Shown: piece after piece, positions 1 through 5,523 of the stretch
How the letters are laid out: every line of letters starts with the position of its first letter
Numbering within the stretch: the stretch's first letter is position 1
Source: Chloroflexota bacterium
GTDB taxonomy: Bacteria > Chloroflexota > Dormibacteria > CF-121
NCBI GenBank assembly: GCA_005889395.1
Contig: VBFX01000129.1
Span: forward strand, 1 to 7,513
Length of the DNA: 7,513 bases
Direction of reading: 5' to 3'
Notes under the pieces: generated by a model
Seen by the model: the letters and a program-made list of their open reading frames with translations, nothing else
Database searches by the model: none
What the model was told of the DNA's origin: nothing
Translations under genes and position numbers: made by a program

Positions 1-98
1 CGGACCTCGCCGTCGAGGTAGACCTGCGAATCGGGCAGCGGAGTCTGATCACAGCCGGCGAGGCGATTGGCCATGGCCATGATCTCGCTGAGGCGCAC
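1..98 (-). CDS. N-terminal fragment of an unidentified protein, leaderless start (runs off the left edge)
   Basis: An open minus-strand frame begins at a GTG whose first base is position 98 and stays open to the window edge, giving about 32 residues that start VRLSEIMAMANRLAGC and continue with DQTPLPDSQVYLDGEV. The frame is also open upstream of this GTG, so the start is not forced by a stop. I chose the GTG because a GATAAT hexamer ends exactly six bases before it, the same spacing as four other genes here. The first ATG in frame is at 80. The opening (a short amphipathic helix, then a P-x-DS-x-V segment) faintly recalls some Nif3-like dinuclear-metal proteins, but that is a memory-based impression and too little is visible to name the protein. 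It is divergent from the gene at 170. Confidence 0.55.
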   Translation of the reverse strand, partial: MRLSEIMAMANRLAGCDQTPLPDSQVYLDGEV

Positions 99-104
99 TC
101 CGGC

Positions 105-110
105 ATTATC
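105..110 (-). promoter_or_regulatory. -10 hexamer GATAAT for a leaderless transcript
   Basis: Read on the minus strand, GATAAT is followed by six bases (gccgga) and then the GTG at 98-96. A start seven bases after the hexamer would put transcription at the G of GTG. No TTGACA-like -35 is visible about 17 bases upstream. Together with the opposed hexamer at 158-163 it forms a compact divergent promoter region of about 70 bp. Confidence 0.5.
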
Positions 111-157
111 GTGGTCCCTGTTGCTCCATGATCGGAGGGTTGGCGTCGACCGGGAAT

Positions 158-163
158 TAGAAT
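158..163 (+). promoter_or_regulatory. -10 hexamer TAGAAT for a leaderless transcript
   Basis: TAGAAT lies in a locally AT-rich patch, followed by six bases (ccgtcc) and the GTG at 170. Its TAG is also the in-frame stop (158-160) that limits upstream extension of the gene at 170, so the start must lie downstream. No Shine-Dalgarno sequence fits in the six-base gap, and there is no clear -35. Confidence 0.5.
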
Positions 164-169
164 CCGTCC

Positions 170-538
170 GTGCCGGCCAATGCGGGAACCGATCGACGCG
201 GCGGCGGCGAAGGCGGCTTCGCACCAACCTTCAAGGAGGCGGTCGGGCGCTGGCGGCGCCGCCACCGTCACCCCGCGCCCAACGAAACCTGGTTCGCCGT
301 CCATTACCGCGTCGGCTGGCTGGTGGAGCGACTCTCCTTCCTGGAGAGCATTCATCTGCTGCGGCAGGGCCTCGACGTCCGCTCGCTCGCCGCGGAACGC
401 CCGGCGCGGCGTAAGAAGGGTGAACCAGGCGCGGGCGACGCGCACCCCGACGATGACAACCCGCTCGATGTCGAAGACGAACCGGCCGATGCGCTGGCGT
501 CGAAGGAGACAGGCACGCTGCCCGGCGATGCCCGATAA
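170..538 (+). CDS. Hypothetical 122-aa soluble protein
   Basis: The frame starts at GTG 170; the in-frame TAG at 158-160 excludes earlier starts. Third codon positions are strongly G/C, supporting real coding. Residues 1-16 are Gly/Arg-rich and probably disordered. Residues 17-78 look folded, with an aromatic and hydrophobic core (NETWFAVHYRVGWLVERLSF, then a leucine-rich helix around residues 60-68). From about 79 the protein is charged and disordered: a basic RRKKGE patch, then many Asp/Glu residues. There is no signal peptide or membrane segment, and I recognise no family. It leads a cluster with the 46-aa microprotein (7-bp gap) and the deoxyribosyltransferase-like gene. Because several overlapping frames are open in this GC-rich stretch, its reality rests on codon bias and the promoter hexamer. 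Confidence 0.6.
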   Translation: MPANAGTDRRGGGEGGFAPTFKEAVGRWRRRHRHPAPNETWFAVHYRVGWLVERLSFLESIHLLRQGLDVRSLAAERPARRKKGEPGAGDAHPDDDNPLDVEDEPADALASKETGTLPGDAR

Positions 539-539
539 T
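534..539 (+). promoter_or_regulatory. -10 hexamer GATAAT for a leaderless transcript
   Basis: GATAAT overlaps the TAA stop (536-538) of the upstream gene and ends six bases (cgcgcc) before ATG 546. No Shine-Dalgarno sequence is present in the gap. This suggests an internal promoter in addition to any read-through from 170. Confidence 0.4.
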
Positions 540-545
540 CGCGCC

Positions 546-686
546 ATGCGGCGCTTTCGGCCGCGCTGGCTCAGTGCGCTTCTCGGGGGCATCGTCCTGC
601 CATTCGACCCCGTGCTCGGGATGGTCATGCTGATGGTCGGACTGTGGCCACGGCGAAAGACCGTCCCCAGGGTGGTGAAGCGGTGA
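546..686 (+). CDS. 46-aa hydrophobic basic microprotein (predicted membrane-associated)
   Basis: ATG 546 opens a 46-residue frame beginning MRRFRPRWLSALLGGIVLPF. A basic N-terminus (four Arg in eight residues) is followed by hydrophobic residues 9-20, a short FDP break, a second hydrophobic stretch at 22-34 (rich in Val, Leu and Met), and a basic tail (WPRRKTVPRVVKR). This looks like one kinked membrane segment or a re-entrant hairpin with both ends basic. Its stop TGA (684-686) overlaps the GTG at 683-685 of the next gene, suggesting coupled translation. The same frame is open far upstream, but those residues are Arg/Pro/Ser-rich shadow sequence, so I start it at the ATG preceded by the GATAAT hexamer. 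No family recognised; function unknown. Confidence 0.5.
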   Translation: MRRFRPRWLSALLGGIVLPFDPVLGMVMLMVGLWPRRKTVPRVVKR

Positions 687-1105
687 AGGTCTACCTCGGC
701 CGAGCGGTCAGCGGCGAGCTGGGCCCCCGCAGCCTCGAAGCGATCCAGCTGGCGCACCGGGCACTGCGCGAGTTCGGTGCCGGCATCCTCGCCGAGCGGG
801 TGGCAGATCCCGATTACCGGCCCGGCCTCGACCGCCCCGAGCTGATCGCCGAGATGATGCACCGCGAGCTGCTGGAGGCGGACGCCGGTTGCATGGAGAT
901 GACTGGCCGCAGCATCGGGGTTGGCTTGGAGGCGGGATGGTTGCTGGGCCGCGGCCGGCCGGTGCTGGCGCTCTACGACGCGGACGTTGCGCCGGCATCA
1001 TGGCGGGGCCGTCACCGACTTCTGCCGTACGATCGCCGCGCACGCCGCCTATCGCGCCGAAGGCTAGCGGCGGCGGGACTCCTCCTTTCTAGACTGCTGG
1101 TATGA
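683..1105 (+). CDS. Nucleoside 2-deoxyribosyltransferase / Rcl-like protein, probable 3' frameshift
   Basis: Numbered from GTG 683, the protein opens VKVYLGRAVSGE, matching the first strand and loop of the nucleoside 2-deoxyribosyltransferase/Rcl (2'-deoxynucleoside 5'-phosphate N-hydrolase) fold. Later come LLEADAG (residues 63-69) and MTGRSIGVGLEAGWLLGRG (73-91), then RPVLALYDAD (92-101). Glu83 in G-V-G-L-E sits where the catalytic glutamate lies in this family, so an N-glycosidic bond cleavage or transfer on deoxynucleosides or deoxynucleotides is likely. After about residue 101 the frame turns into Arg-rich sequence typical of out-of-frame GC-rich DNA. The frame one base later reads GGAVTDFCRTIAAHAAYRAE and stops at TAG 1065-1067, which looks like the true end. 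The gene therefore probably carries a one-base shift between about 985 and 1003, as a sequencing error or a real lesion. The start overlaps the microprotein stop. An in-frame ATG at 644 exists but would bury the start deep in that gene. Confidence 0.6.
   Translation: MKVYLGRAVSGELGPRSLEAIQLAHRALREFGAGILAERVADPDYRPGLDRPELIAEMMHRELLEADAGCMEMTGRSIGVGLEAGWLLGRGRPVLALYDADVAPASWRGRHRLLPYDRRARRLSRRRLAAAGLLLSRLLV
1090..1095 (+). promoter_or_regulatory. -10 hexamer TAGACT for leaderless moaB
   Basis: TAGACT is followed by six bases (gctggt) and ATG 1102. The preceding tract (gactcctccttt) is pyrimidine-rich, the opposite of a Shine-Dalgarno sequence. If the preceding gene really ends at 1067, this hexamer lies in a true 34-bp intergenic gap. 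Confidence 0.45.
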
Positions 1106-1608
1106 GCTTCCGTGCGTGCGTGCTGACCGTGAGTACCAAGGGGGCGCGTGGCGAACGCGCCGATGAAAGTGGAGAGAAAGTCAGCGAGGAGCTTGCGCGC
1201 GTTCCCTGCGAGATCGTCGGCCGCGCGGTGGTCAGCGACGAGGTCGAGGAAATCCAGAGGCAGATCCGTGACTGGCGGCAGGCGACCGATCCCGACTTGA
1301 TCGTGTTGACAGGAGGCACGGGCCTGGGTCCGCGCGACGTTACGCCGCAGGCGCTGGAACCCATGCTCGACTATCCGGTGCCGGGCATCGCGGAGGCCAT
1401 GCGGGCCGCCGGGTTGCGCAAGACGCCACACGCGATGCTGTCGCGCTCGCTTGCCGGGGTGATCGGTAAAACGCTGGTGCTGGCGCTCCCCGGCAGCCCT
1501 CGCGGCGTCGTCGATAGCCTCGAGGCCGTGATGGAAGCCTTGCCGCACGGCCTTCGCACACTTCGCGGCGAAGTCAGCGACGCCCCCGCCGCCCATCGTC
1601 CCCGCTGA
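1102..1608 (+). CDS. moaB: Molybdenum cofactor biosynthesis protein MoaB/MogA
   Basis: This 168-aa protein has the full MoCF/MogA signature. An N-terminal strand (RACVLTVSTKG) leads to G17-E-R-A-D21-E-S-G24, the start of the molybdopterin-binding region. LTGGTGLGPRDVTPQ (69-83) is the hallmark loop with the conserved Asp79 and Thr81. PGIAEAMR (94-101) and SRSLAGVIGKTLVLALPGSPRGVVDSLE (114-141, quoted here as two family motifs, SRSLAGVIGKTL and LPGSPRGV) complete the fold. Family members adenylate molybdopterin as an intermediate for molybdate insertion, in the cytoplasm. The length is normal for stand-alone MoaB/MogA proteins. The start is ATG 1102, preceded by a leaderless-type hexamer. The TGA stop shares one base with the ATG of the DUF72 gene (TGATG), so the two are probably co-translated. 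Whether it is functionally MoaB or MogA cannot be decided from the sequence. Confidence 0.92.
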   Translation: MSFRACVLTVSTKGARGERADESGEKVSEELARVPCEIVGRAVVSDEVEEIQRQIRDWRQATDPDLIVLTGGTGLGPRDVTPQALEPMLDYPVPGIAEAMRAAGLRKTPHAMLSRSLAGVIGKTLVLALPGSPRGVVDSLEAVMEALPHGLRTLRGEVSDAPAAHRPR

Positions 1609-2489
1609 TGGGTCGACTCAAGGTTGGCATTTCCTCCTGGACGGAGCCAACCCTGATCAAAAGCGGTTGGTATCCGCCGGATGCGACCACGGCCGAGAAC
1701 CGCTTGCGTTACTACGCCACCAGGTTTCCCATCGTTGAGGTCGACAGCACCTTCTACGCGATCCCCAATGAGAAGACCGCGCAGCTCTGGGTGGAACGCA
1801 CGCCCAAGGACTTTACCTTCAACGCCAAAGCGCATGCGCTACTCACGCAGCACCCGACGCCGCCTTCGAGACTGCCCAAAGACCTGCGCGAGAAATTGGG
1901 CGACTCCAAAGGCAATGTCTATTTCAAGGACCTGGCTCCGAAAGACAAGGAGAGCGTCTGGGACCGTTTTCGGGAGGGCCTCCAGCCATTACAGGATGCC
2001 GGCAAGTTGGGCGAAGTCGTCTTTCAGTTCCCCAAGTGGTTTTTGCCTTCGGCGGCCTCCTATCGATTCATGGAGGACCTGCGGGAGTGGCTCCCGGCCT
2101 TCGGGATCGCGATCGAGTTTCGCCAAAACTTGTGGATGAAGGAGGAACGGCGCGCGCGCGTCCTCAAATTCCTGGAGGAGCACGGCTTCACGTATGTCGT
2201 GGTCGATGAGCCGCAGGGCTTTGCCTCGAGCGTGCCGCCGGTGGTCGCCGTGACAGCGCCACGGGGGATGGTCCGCTTTCACGGGCGTAATCGCGAGACC
2301 TGGGAGAAGAAAGGGATCAGCACGGCGGAAAAATTCCGTTACCTCTATCAGCCGGCCGAGTTGCAACCCTGGGTCCGCAACCTTGGCAATATGGCCAAGC
2401 GTGCCGACGAGGTGCACGCCGTTTTCAACAACTGCTATTCGGACTACGCCGTCCGCAACGCGGAGGACCTGGCCCAGCTCCTGACCTGA
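1608..2489 (+). CDS. DUF72 (YecE-like) TIM-barrel protein
   Basis: The 293-aa product matches the DUF72/YecE family across its length. It has KVGISSW (5-11) and WYPP (21-24) at the first strand, VEVDSTFYAIP (43-53), FTFNAKAH (69-76), VVFQFPKWF (137-145), IAIEFRQNLW (167-176), VRFHGRN (222-228) and the C-terminal VFNNCYSDYAVRNAEDLAQL (272-291). These are the strand ends of the predicted barrel, lined with conserved acidic, His and aromatic residues. No signal peptide, so cytoplasmic. The family's enzymatic role is not established and I assign none. ATG 1608 overlaps the moaB stop by one base (TGATG), so it is likely translated by termination-reinitiation. Pairing with moaB suggests co-expression but not necessarily a molybdenum role. 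Confidence 0.9.
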   Translation: MGRLKVGISSWTEPTLIKSGWYPPDATTAENRLRYYATRFPIVEVDSTFYAIPNEKTAQLWVERTPKDFTFNAKAHALLTQHPTPPSRLPKDLREKLGDSKGNVYFKDLAPKDKESVWDRFREGLQPLQDAGKLGEVVFQFPKWFLPSAASYRFMEDLREWLPAFGIAIEFRQNLWMKEERRARVLKFLEEHGFTYVVVDEPQGFASSVPPVVAVTAPRGMVRFHGRNRETWEKKGISTAEKFRYLYQPAELQPWVRNLGNMAKRADEVHAVFNNCYSDYAVRNAEDLAQLLT

Positions 2490-2534
2490 CCGGCCGCCCG
2501 AAAGGTTCACGGTGCGGGCCGAGTTGCATGGGTA

Positions 2535-2546
2535 GCGCCGCGGCGC
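2535..2546. repeat. Perfect 12-bp palindrome GCGCCGCGGCGC just upstream of a start
   Basis: GCGCCGCGGCGC equals its own reverse complement and ends four bases before ATG 2551, in the 61-bp gap after the DUF72 stop. It could be an operator or form an mRNA structure at the start codon. It could also be chance in GC-rich sequence. No convincing -10 hexamer or Shine-Dalgarno sequence is seen in this gap; the nearest candidate, TAGCGC at 2533, lacks the final T. Confidence 0.3.
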
Positions 2547-2550
2547 AGCT

Positions 2551-3819
2551 ATGCAGGCCTACCAATCGCCCCCGTGCCCTTATTGCGGCGCTACCTGGAA
2601 CCAGCCGGGCGCCCAGGCCTGCGCCAATTGCCGTAATCCATTGCCGCCGCCCCAGCCGACCTATGCCCCACCCGGCTATCCACAGGGGCAACCGCCAGGC
2701 CCGCCCCAGGGCTACGGTGCGCCAAATTACCCTCCCCAGGCCTATCCCCAGCAGCCCCCATACCCGGGCGCTCCGCCCGGATATCCCGGCCAGCCGGGAT
2801 ACCCGGCGTACGGCCCACCCGGATACCCGCAGCAACCCGGCGCCTACGGACCGGACCCGGCTTATGGCGCGTATGCGCCGCAGGGGCAACCGACCGCCGC
2901 CGCCGGGACGACGCTCGAGCTCTTTGGCCGGACCGTCACGCTGCCGGTGGCGTTGCCACCCGCCGTCCTCCAATACACGGAGCGGATCGCAAGCGGTGCG
3001 CGCCGTCTGGGCGTCGGTCTCGTGGTTGCGCTCGTGGTGCTGATCCTGTTCGTCGCCGTCATCCCGGCGGTGGCGTCCGGCCAGACCTCCAGCGCCACCC
3101 AGACGCTGAAGACAGCCGCCTCGCACCAGGACAAGGTCGATAGCGCCTTCACTCAGGCCTTGACGCTGCGGGCCAGCCCGGCAGACCCGACCGCCGCCAA
3201 GGCCCAATTCGACAAGCTGGCCAAGTCGTTCAACGACGGACTCACGCTGGTCCAATCCGACGAAGCCGCCCTGACGTCCATCGATCAGCGGCTGGCGGTC
3301 CTCCAATGGGTAACGCCCTCAAAGAGTGCGAGCATCGCTGATGCGCGGCACCGCGTCGCGGCCGCGCTTAGCGGCCTTCGGCAGGGGGACCAGGCTTTGA
3401 CGGCGGCCGTCAACGAGATCCGCGTCATTCAGCCCTACAACGAAGCGCTCATCGACTACACGAAAATTGGTGTCGCGCTCGCCAAGCGCGACCTGGTGGC
3501 GGCCGGTGCCCCCTATCCCGATGCCCAGCAGAAGATCGAGCTGGCCATCTCATACTCCCATGCGGCCGGCTTGCCCCCGCAAATCGCCAAGCAGGTCAGC
3601 AGCTTCAGCGACGTGCTGATCAACACCGAGAGCCTGGTCCAGGCCATCCAGGGAAAGGACGCGGCCGGCATCAAGAAATACACCGATGCCAGGAACGCGG
3701 CCTTGGCGGCGATGTCAAGTCCGGCGGAGACCGTCCCGGCCGACTACGAGTCAAAGACCTTCGGCCCGATGCAGAAGGCTTACGACGCGGCGATGAAGGC
3801 GATCAAGAGCGCAAGCTAG
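2551..3819 (+). CDS. Zinc-ribbon, Pro/Gly/Tyr-rich, single-pass membrane protein with helical outer domain
   Basis: The 422-aa product has four visible parts. Residues 9-27 hold two CxxC pairs (C9-P-Y-C12 and C24-A-N-C27), a zinc ribbon. Residues 32-110 are low complexity, with repeated PGYP, PQQP and GQP units, a flexible spacer. Residues about 153-176 (LGVGLVVALVVLILFVAVIP) form one membrane helix preceded by Arg151-Arg152, which favours the N-terminus inside. Residues 177-422 are soluble, Ala/Lys/Asp/Gln-rich and predicted mainly helical, without cysteines or a recognised catalytic motif. The in-frame TAG at 2533 makes ATG 2551 the first possible start. The layout (cytoplasmic ribbon, disordered linker, membrane helix, extracytoplasmic helical domain) suggests a sensor, anchor or scaffold protein, but no function can be assigned. 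The stop shares CTAG with convergent moaC. Confidence 0.85.
   Translation: MQAYQSPPCPYCGATWNQPGAQACANCRNPLPPPQPTYAPPGYPQGQPPGPPQGYGAPNYPPQAYPQQPPYPGAPPGYPGQPGYPAYGPPGYPQQPGAYGPDPAYGAYAPQGQPTAAAGTTLELFGRTVTLPVALPPAVLQYTERIASGARRLGVGLVVALVVLILFVAVIPAVASGQTSSATQTLKTAASHQDKVDSAFTQALTLRASPADPTAAKAQFDKLAKSFNDGLTLVQSDEAALTSIDQRLAVLQWVTPSKSASIADARHRVAAALSGLRQGDQALTAAVNEIRVIQPYNEALIDYTKIGVALAKRDLVAAGAPYPDAQQKIELAISYSHAAGLPPQIAKQVSSFSDVLINTESLVQAIQGKDAAGIKKYTDARNAALAAMSSPAETVPADYESKTFGPMQKAYDAAMKAIKSAS
2644..2880 (+). repeat. Low-complexity Pro/Gly/Tyr-coding tract
   Basis: This tract encodes residues 32-110 of the membrane protein, with PGYP appearing four times and related PQQP, GQP and GAP units. 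It contains a 9-bp inverted repeat (TATCCCGGC at 2782-2790 and GCCGGGATA at 2793-2801) that arises from two neighbouring GYP codings using different codons. Such tracts expand and contract easily and could differ between strains. Confidence 0.7.
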
Positions 3820-4301
3820 CCGGGCCGGCGAAGGTCGCCGCTCTTTCCCCCACGCTTCTCGACCAGTTCGACCCCCTCGATGGTCATCCAGCGGTCGGCG
3901 CTCTTGGCCATGTCGACCACGGTCAATGCCGCCACCGCGACTGCCGTCAGCGCCTCCATCTCGGCGCCGGTTTTGCCATCGCAGCGCACACGCGCCTCGA
4001 TCCGGATGCCCGGCAGGCGGCGGTCGGGGACGCACTCCACTTCGATCAGCGTCAAGATCAGCGGGTGACACATCGGGATCAGGTCGCTGGCGCGCTTGGC
4101 GGCCTGGATGCCCGCGATCCGTGCGGTGGCGATCACCTCGCCCTTCGGTAGGTTGCCGAGCACGATCGCCTCGAGCGCCGGTTCACTCATCCGCACCACG
4201 CCGCGGGCGCGTGCTTCGCGGCTGGTCACCGGCTTGGCGGAGACGTCGACCATCTGGGCCTCGCCCTTGGGGCCGACGTGGGTAAGCTTTTTGACTTTCA
4301 C
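3816..4301 (-). CDS. moaC: Cyclic pyranopterin monophosphate synthase MoaC
   Basis: The 161-aa product is a clear MoaC, which with MoaA converts GTP to cyclic pyranopterin monophosphate in the first stage of molybdenum cofactor synthesis. Visible motifs are LTHV (6-9), GEAQMVDVSAKPVT (13-26), KGEVIATARIAGIQAAK (53-69), SDLIPMCHPL (72-81), GKTGAEMEALTAVAVAALT (109-127), VDMAK (129-133) and EKRGGKSGD (148-156). Aligned by eye with E. coli MoaC, the active-site residues Lys51, His77, Asp128 and Lys131 correspond to Lys53, His79, Asp130 and Lys133, so it should be active. The GTG start overlaps the dinB stop by four bases (GTGA), implying coupled translation from the dinB promoter. The stop (TAG) is the complement of the CTAG used by the convergent gene. 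Length is typical for the family. Confidence 0.95.
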   Translation of the reverse strand: MKVKKLTHVGPKGEAQMVDVSAKPVTSREARARGVVRMSEPALEAIVLGNLPKGEVIATARIAGIQAAKRASDLIPMCHPLILTLIEVECVPDRRLPGIRIEARVRCDGKTGAEMEALTAVAVAALTVVDMAKSADRWMTIEGVELVEKRGGKSGDLRRPG

Positions 4302-5503
4302 CGAAGCGCATCCAGGTCGTCGCGCCTGACGTCCTTCTGATGGTGGCGCGGAGCCGTACCGCGGGCGATGACGTGATCGCCGTAGCGGCCGCGGAGTTCG
4401 TCGAGCTGCTCATCGAGGATGGCCAAGCGTGATGACCGTGTCTCCAGCAGGCTGAGCTGCGTCGCGCACGGCTCGAGATTGCTGACGCCCGCGCCGATCA
4501 ACCGGACGGCTCGGGACGGGTCGAGTTGCGTCTCCAGCAGCTGGCGCAGCGCCGACGCGAGGTGGTCGTCGCGATCGGTTGGGTAGGGGAGTGTCGCCTG
4601 GCGCGACAGGGTGTCGAAGGGCTGGTAGCGGATCTTGAGGACCACCGTCCGGGCGGACAGCCCGTGTGCCCGGAGGCTGTGGCCGACGTCCTGCAAGAGG
4701 CCAAGAGCCGTTGCCCGGACCTTGCCCGCCTCGCGCACGTCACGGTCAAAGGTGACCTCCCGCGAGATGCTCTTCGGATCACCCGGCGGCAGGACGGGGC
4801 TGGGATCGATGCCCCGCGCATGCGCCCCGAGGAGGCGGCCATACTGGCCGAAGAGCTCACCCAGCAGTGGGTCGGGAAGAGCGGCAAGGTCACCGATGGT
4901 GCGAACGCCGACTCGTTCCAGCCGAACCGCCGTGGCCGGCCCGCACCCCGGTAGCTTCCCCAGTGGCAGTGGGGCGAGGAACGACGGCTCCGTGCCGGGC
5001 GGGACCACCACGAGGCCCCGCGGCTTGCGAAGCTCGGAGGCGACCTTGGCAACAAGCTTGCAGCTCGCGACTCCGATGCTGAGATCGAGACCGCAGCGCG
5101 ACTTGACCTCGTCACGCAAGCGGACGGCGACGCTGTCCGCTGGGCCCATCAGCGCGTCCTCCCCGGTCAGATCCAGGTAGGCCTCATCCAGCGCGATCGG
5201 CTCGATGACCGGCGAGTAGCGATCGAGGATGGCGAAGACCGACTTCGACGCTTCGCGGTATGCGGGAAAGTCGCAGGGGATAACGACCGCGTTTGGGCAG
5301 AGCCGTCGCGCCCGGCTGAGCGGCATGGCCGAACGGACGCCGAACGGTCGGGCCTCGTATGAGGCGGCGGCCACCACCCCTCGCTCGCCTTCGACGCCGG
5401 CGCCACCCACGATCACCGGCTTGCCTCGCAGTTCGGGGCGGCGCAGCTGCTCGACGGACGCATAAAACGCGTCGAGATCGACATGCATCACGACCCGTTG
5501 CAC
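4298..5503 (-). CDS. dinB: DNA polymerase IV (Y-family translesion polymerase)
   Basis: The 401-aa product is a full-length Y-family polymerase. HVDLDAFYASVE (7-18) carries catalytic Asp9 and the aromatic steric gate (Phe13-Tyr14). YEARPFGVRSAMP (49-61) contacts the incoming nucleotide. LDEAYLDL (105-112) supplies the catalytic pair Asp106-Glu107. SIGVASCKLVAKVASELRKP (142-161) completes the palm. KLPGCGP (183-189) begins the thumb helix-hairpin-helix, and the little-finger domain spans roughly 245-350. QLSLL (349-353) resembles the beta-clamp-binding motif of Pol IV. It copies damaged templates at the cost of fidelity. GTG 5503 is chosen because TAAGAT lies exactly six bases upstream; ATG at residue 6 is an alternative that still leaves the catalytic motif intact. 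The stop overlaps moaC. A palindrome at 5524-5539 over the -35 position suggests repression. Confidence 0.95.
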   Translation of the reverse strand: MQRVVMHVDLDAFYASVEQLRRPELRGKPVIVGGAGVEGERGVVAAASYEARPFGVRSAMPLSRARRLCPNAVVIPCDFPAYREASKSVFAILDRYSPVIEPIALDEAYLDLTGEDALMGPADSVAVRLRDEVKSRCGLDLSIGVASCKLVAKVASELRKPRGLVVVPPGTEPSFLAPLPLGKLPGCGPATAVRLERVGVRTIGDLAALPDPLLGELFGQYGRLLGAHARGIDPSPVLPPGDPKSISREVTFDRDVREAGKVRATALGLLQDVGHSLRAHGLSARTVVLKIRYQPFDTLSRQATLPYPTDRDDHLASALRQLLETQLDPSRAVRLIGAGVSNLEPCATQLSLLETRSSRLAILDEQLDELRGRYGDHVIARGTAPRHHQKDVRRDDLDALR

Positions 5504-5509
5504 GGGCCT

Positions 5510-5515
5510 ATCTTA
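5510..5515 (-). promoter_or_regulatory. -10 hexamer TAAGAT for leaderless dinB-moaC
   Basis: On the minus strand TAAGAT is followed by aggccc and the GTG of dinB at 5503. It is the best of the five leaderless-type hexamers because it fits TAnnnT and lies in an otherwise GC-rich region. No -35 resembling TTGACA is seen at 16-18 bp. Confidence 0.55.
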
Positions 5516-5523
5516 GGTGCGCT

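Noticed and set aside
1012..1596. A 194-codon open frame on the minus strand opposite moaB
   Set aside because: moaB has complete family motifs on the other strand; this frame is compositionally a shadow.
2782..2801. A 9-bp inverted repeat inside the Pro/Gly/Tyr-coding tract, considered as a terminator or operator
   Set aside because: It is internal to a coding repeat, results from two adjacent GYP codings, and has no T run after it.
2425..3306. A 293-codon open frame on the minus strand opposite the Pro/Gly/Tyr-rich protein
   Set aside because: It is a Gly/Arg-rich mirror of a GC-rich gene without stops, shows no domain, and overlaps the end of the DUF72 gene. The plus-strand protein has a clear zinc ribbon and membrane helix.
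4526..4954. Plus-strand open frames inside dinB
   Set aside because: They lie entirely within a polymerase gene with intact catalytic motifs and show no recognisable protein features.
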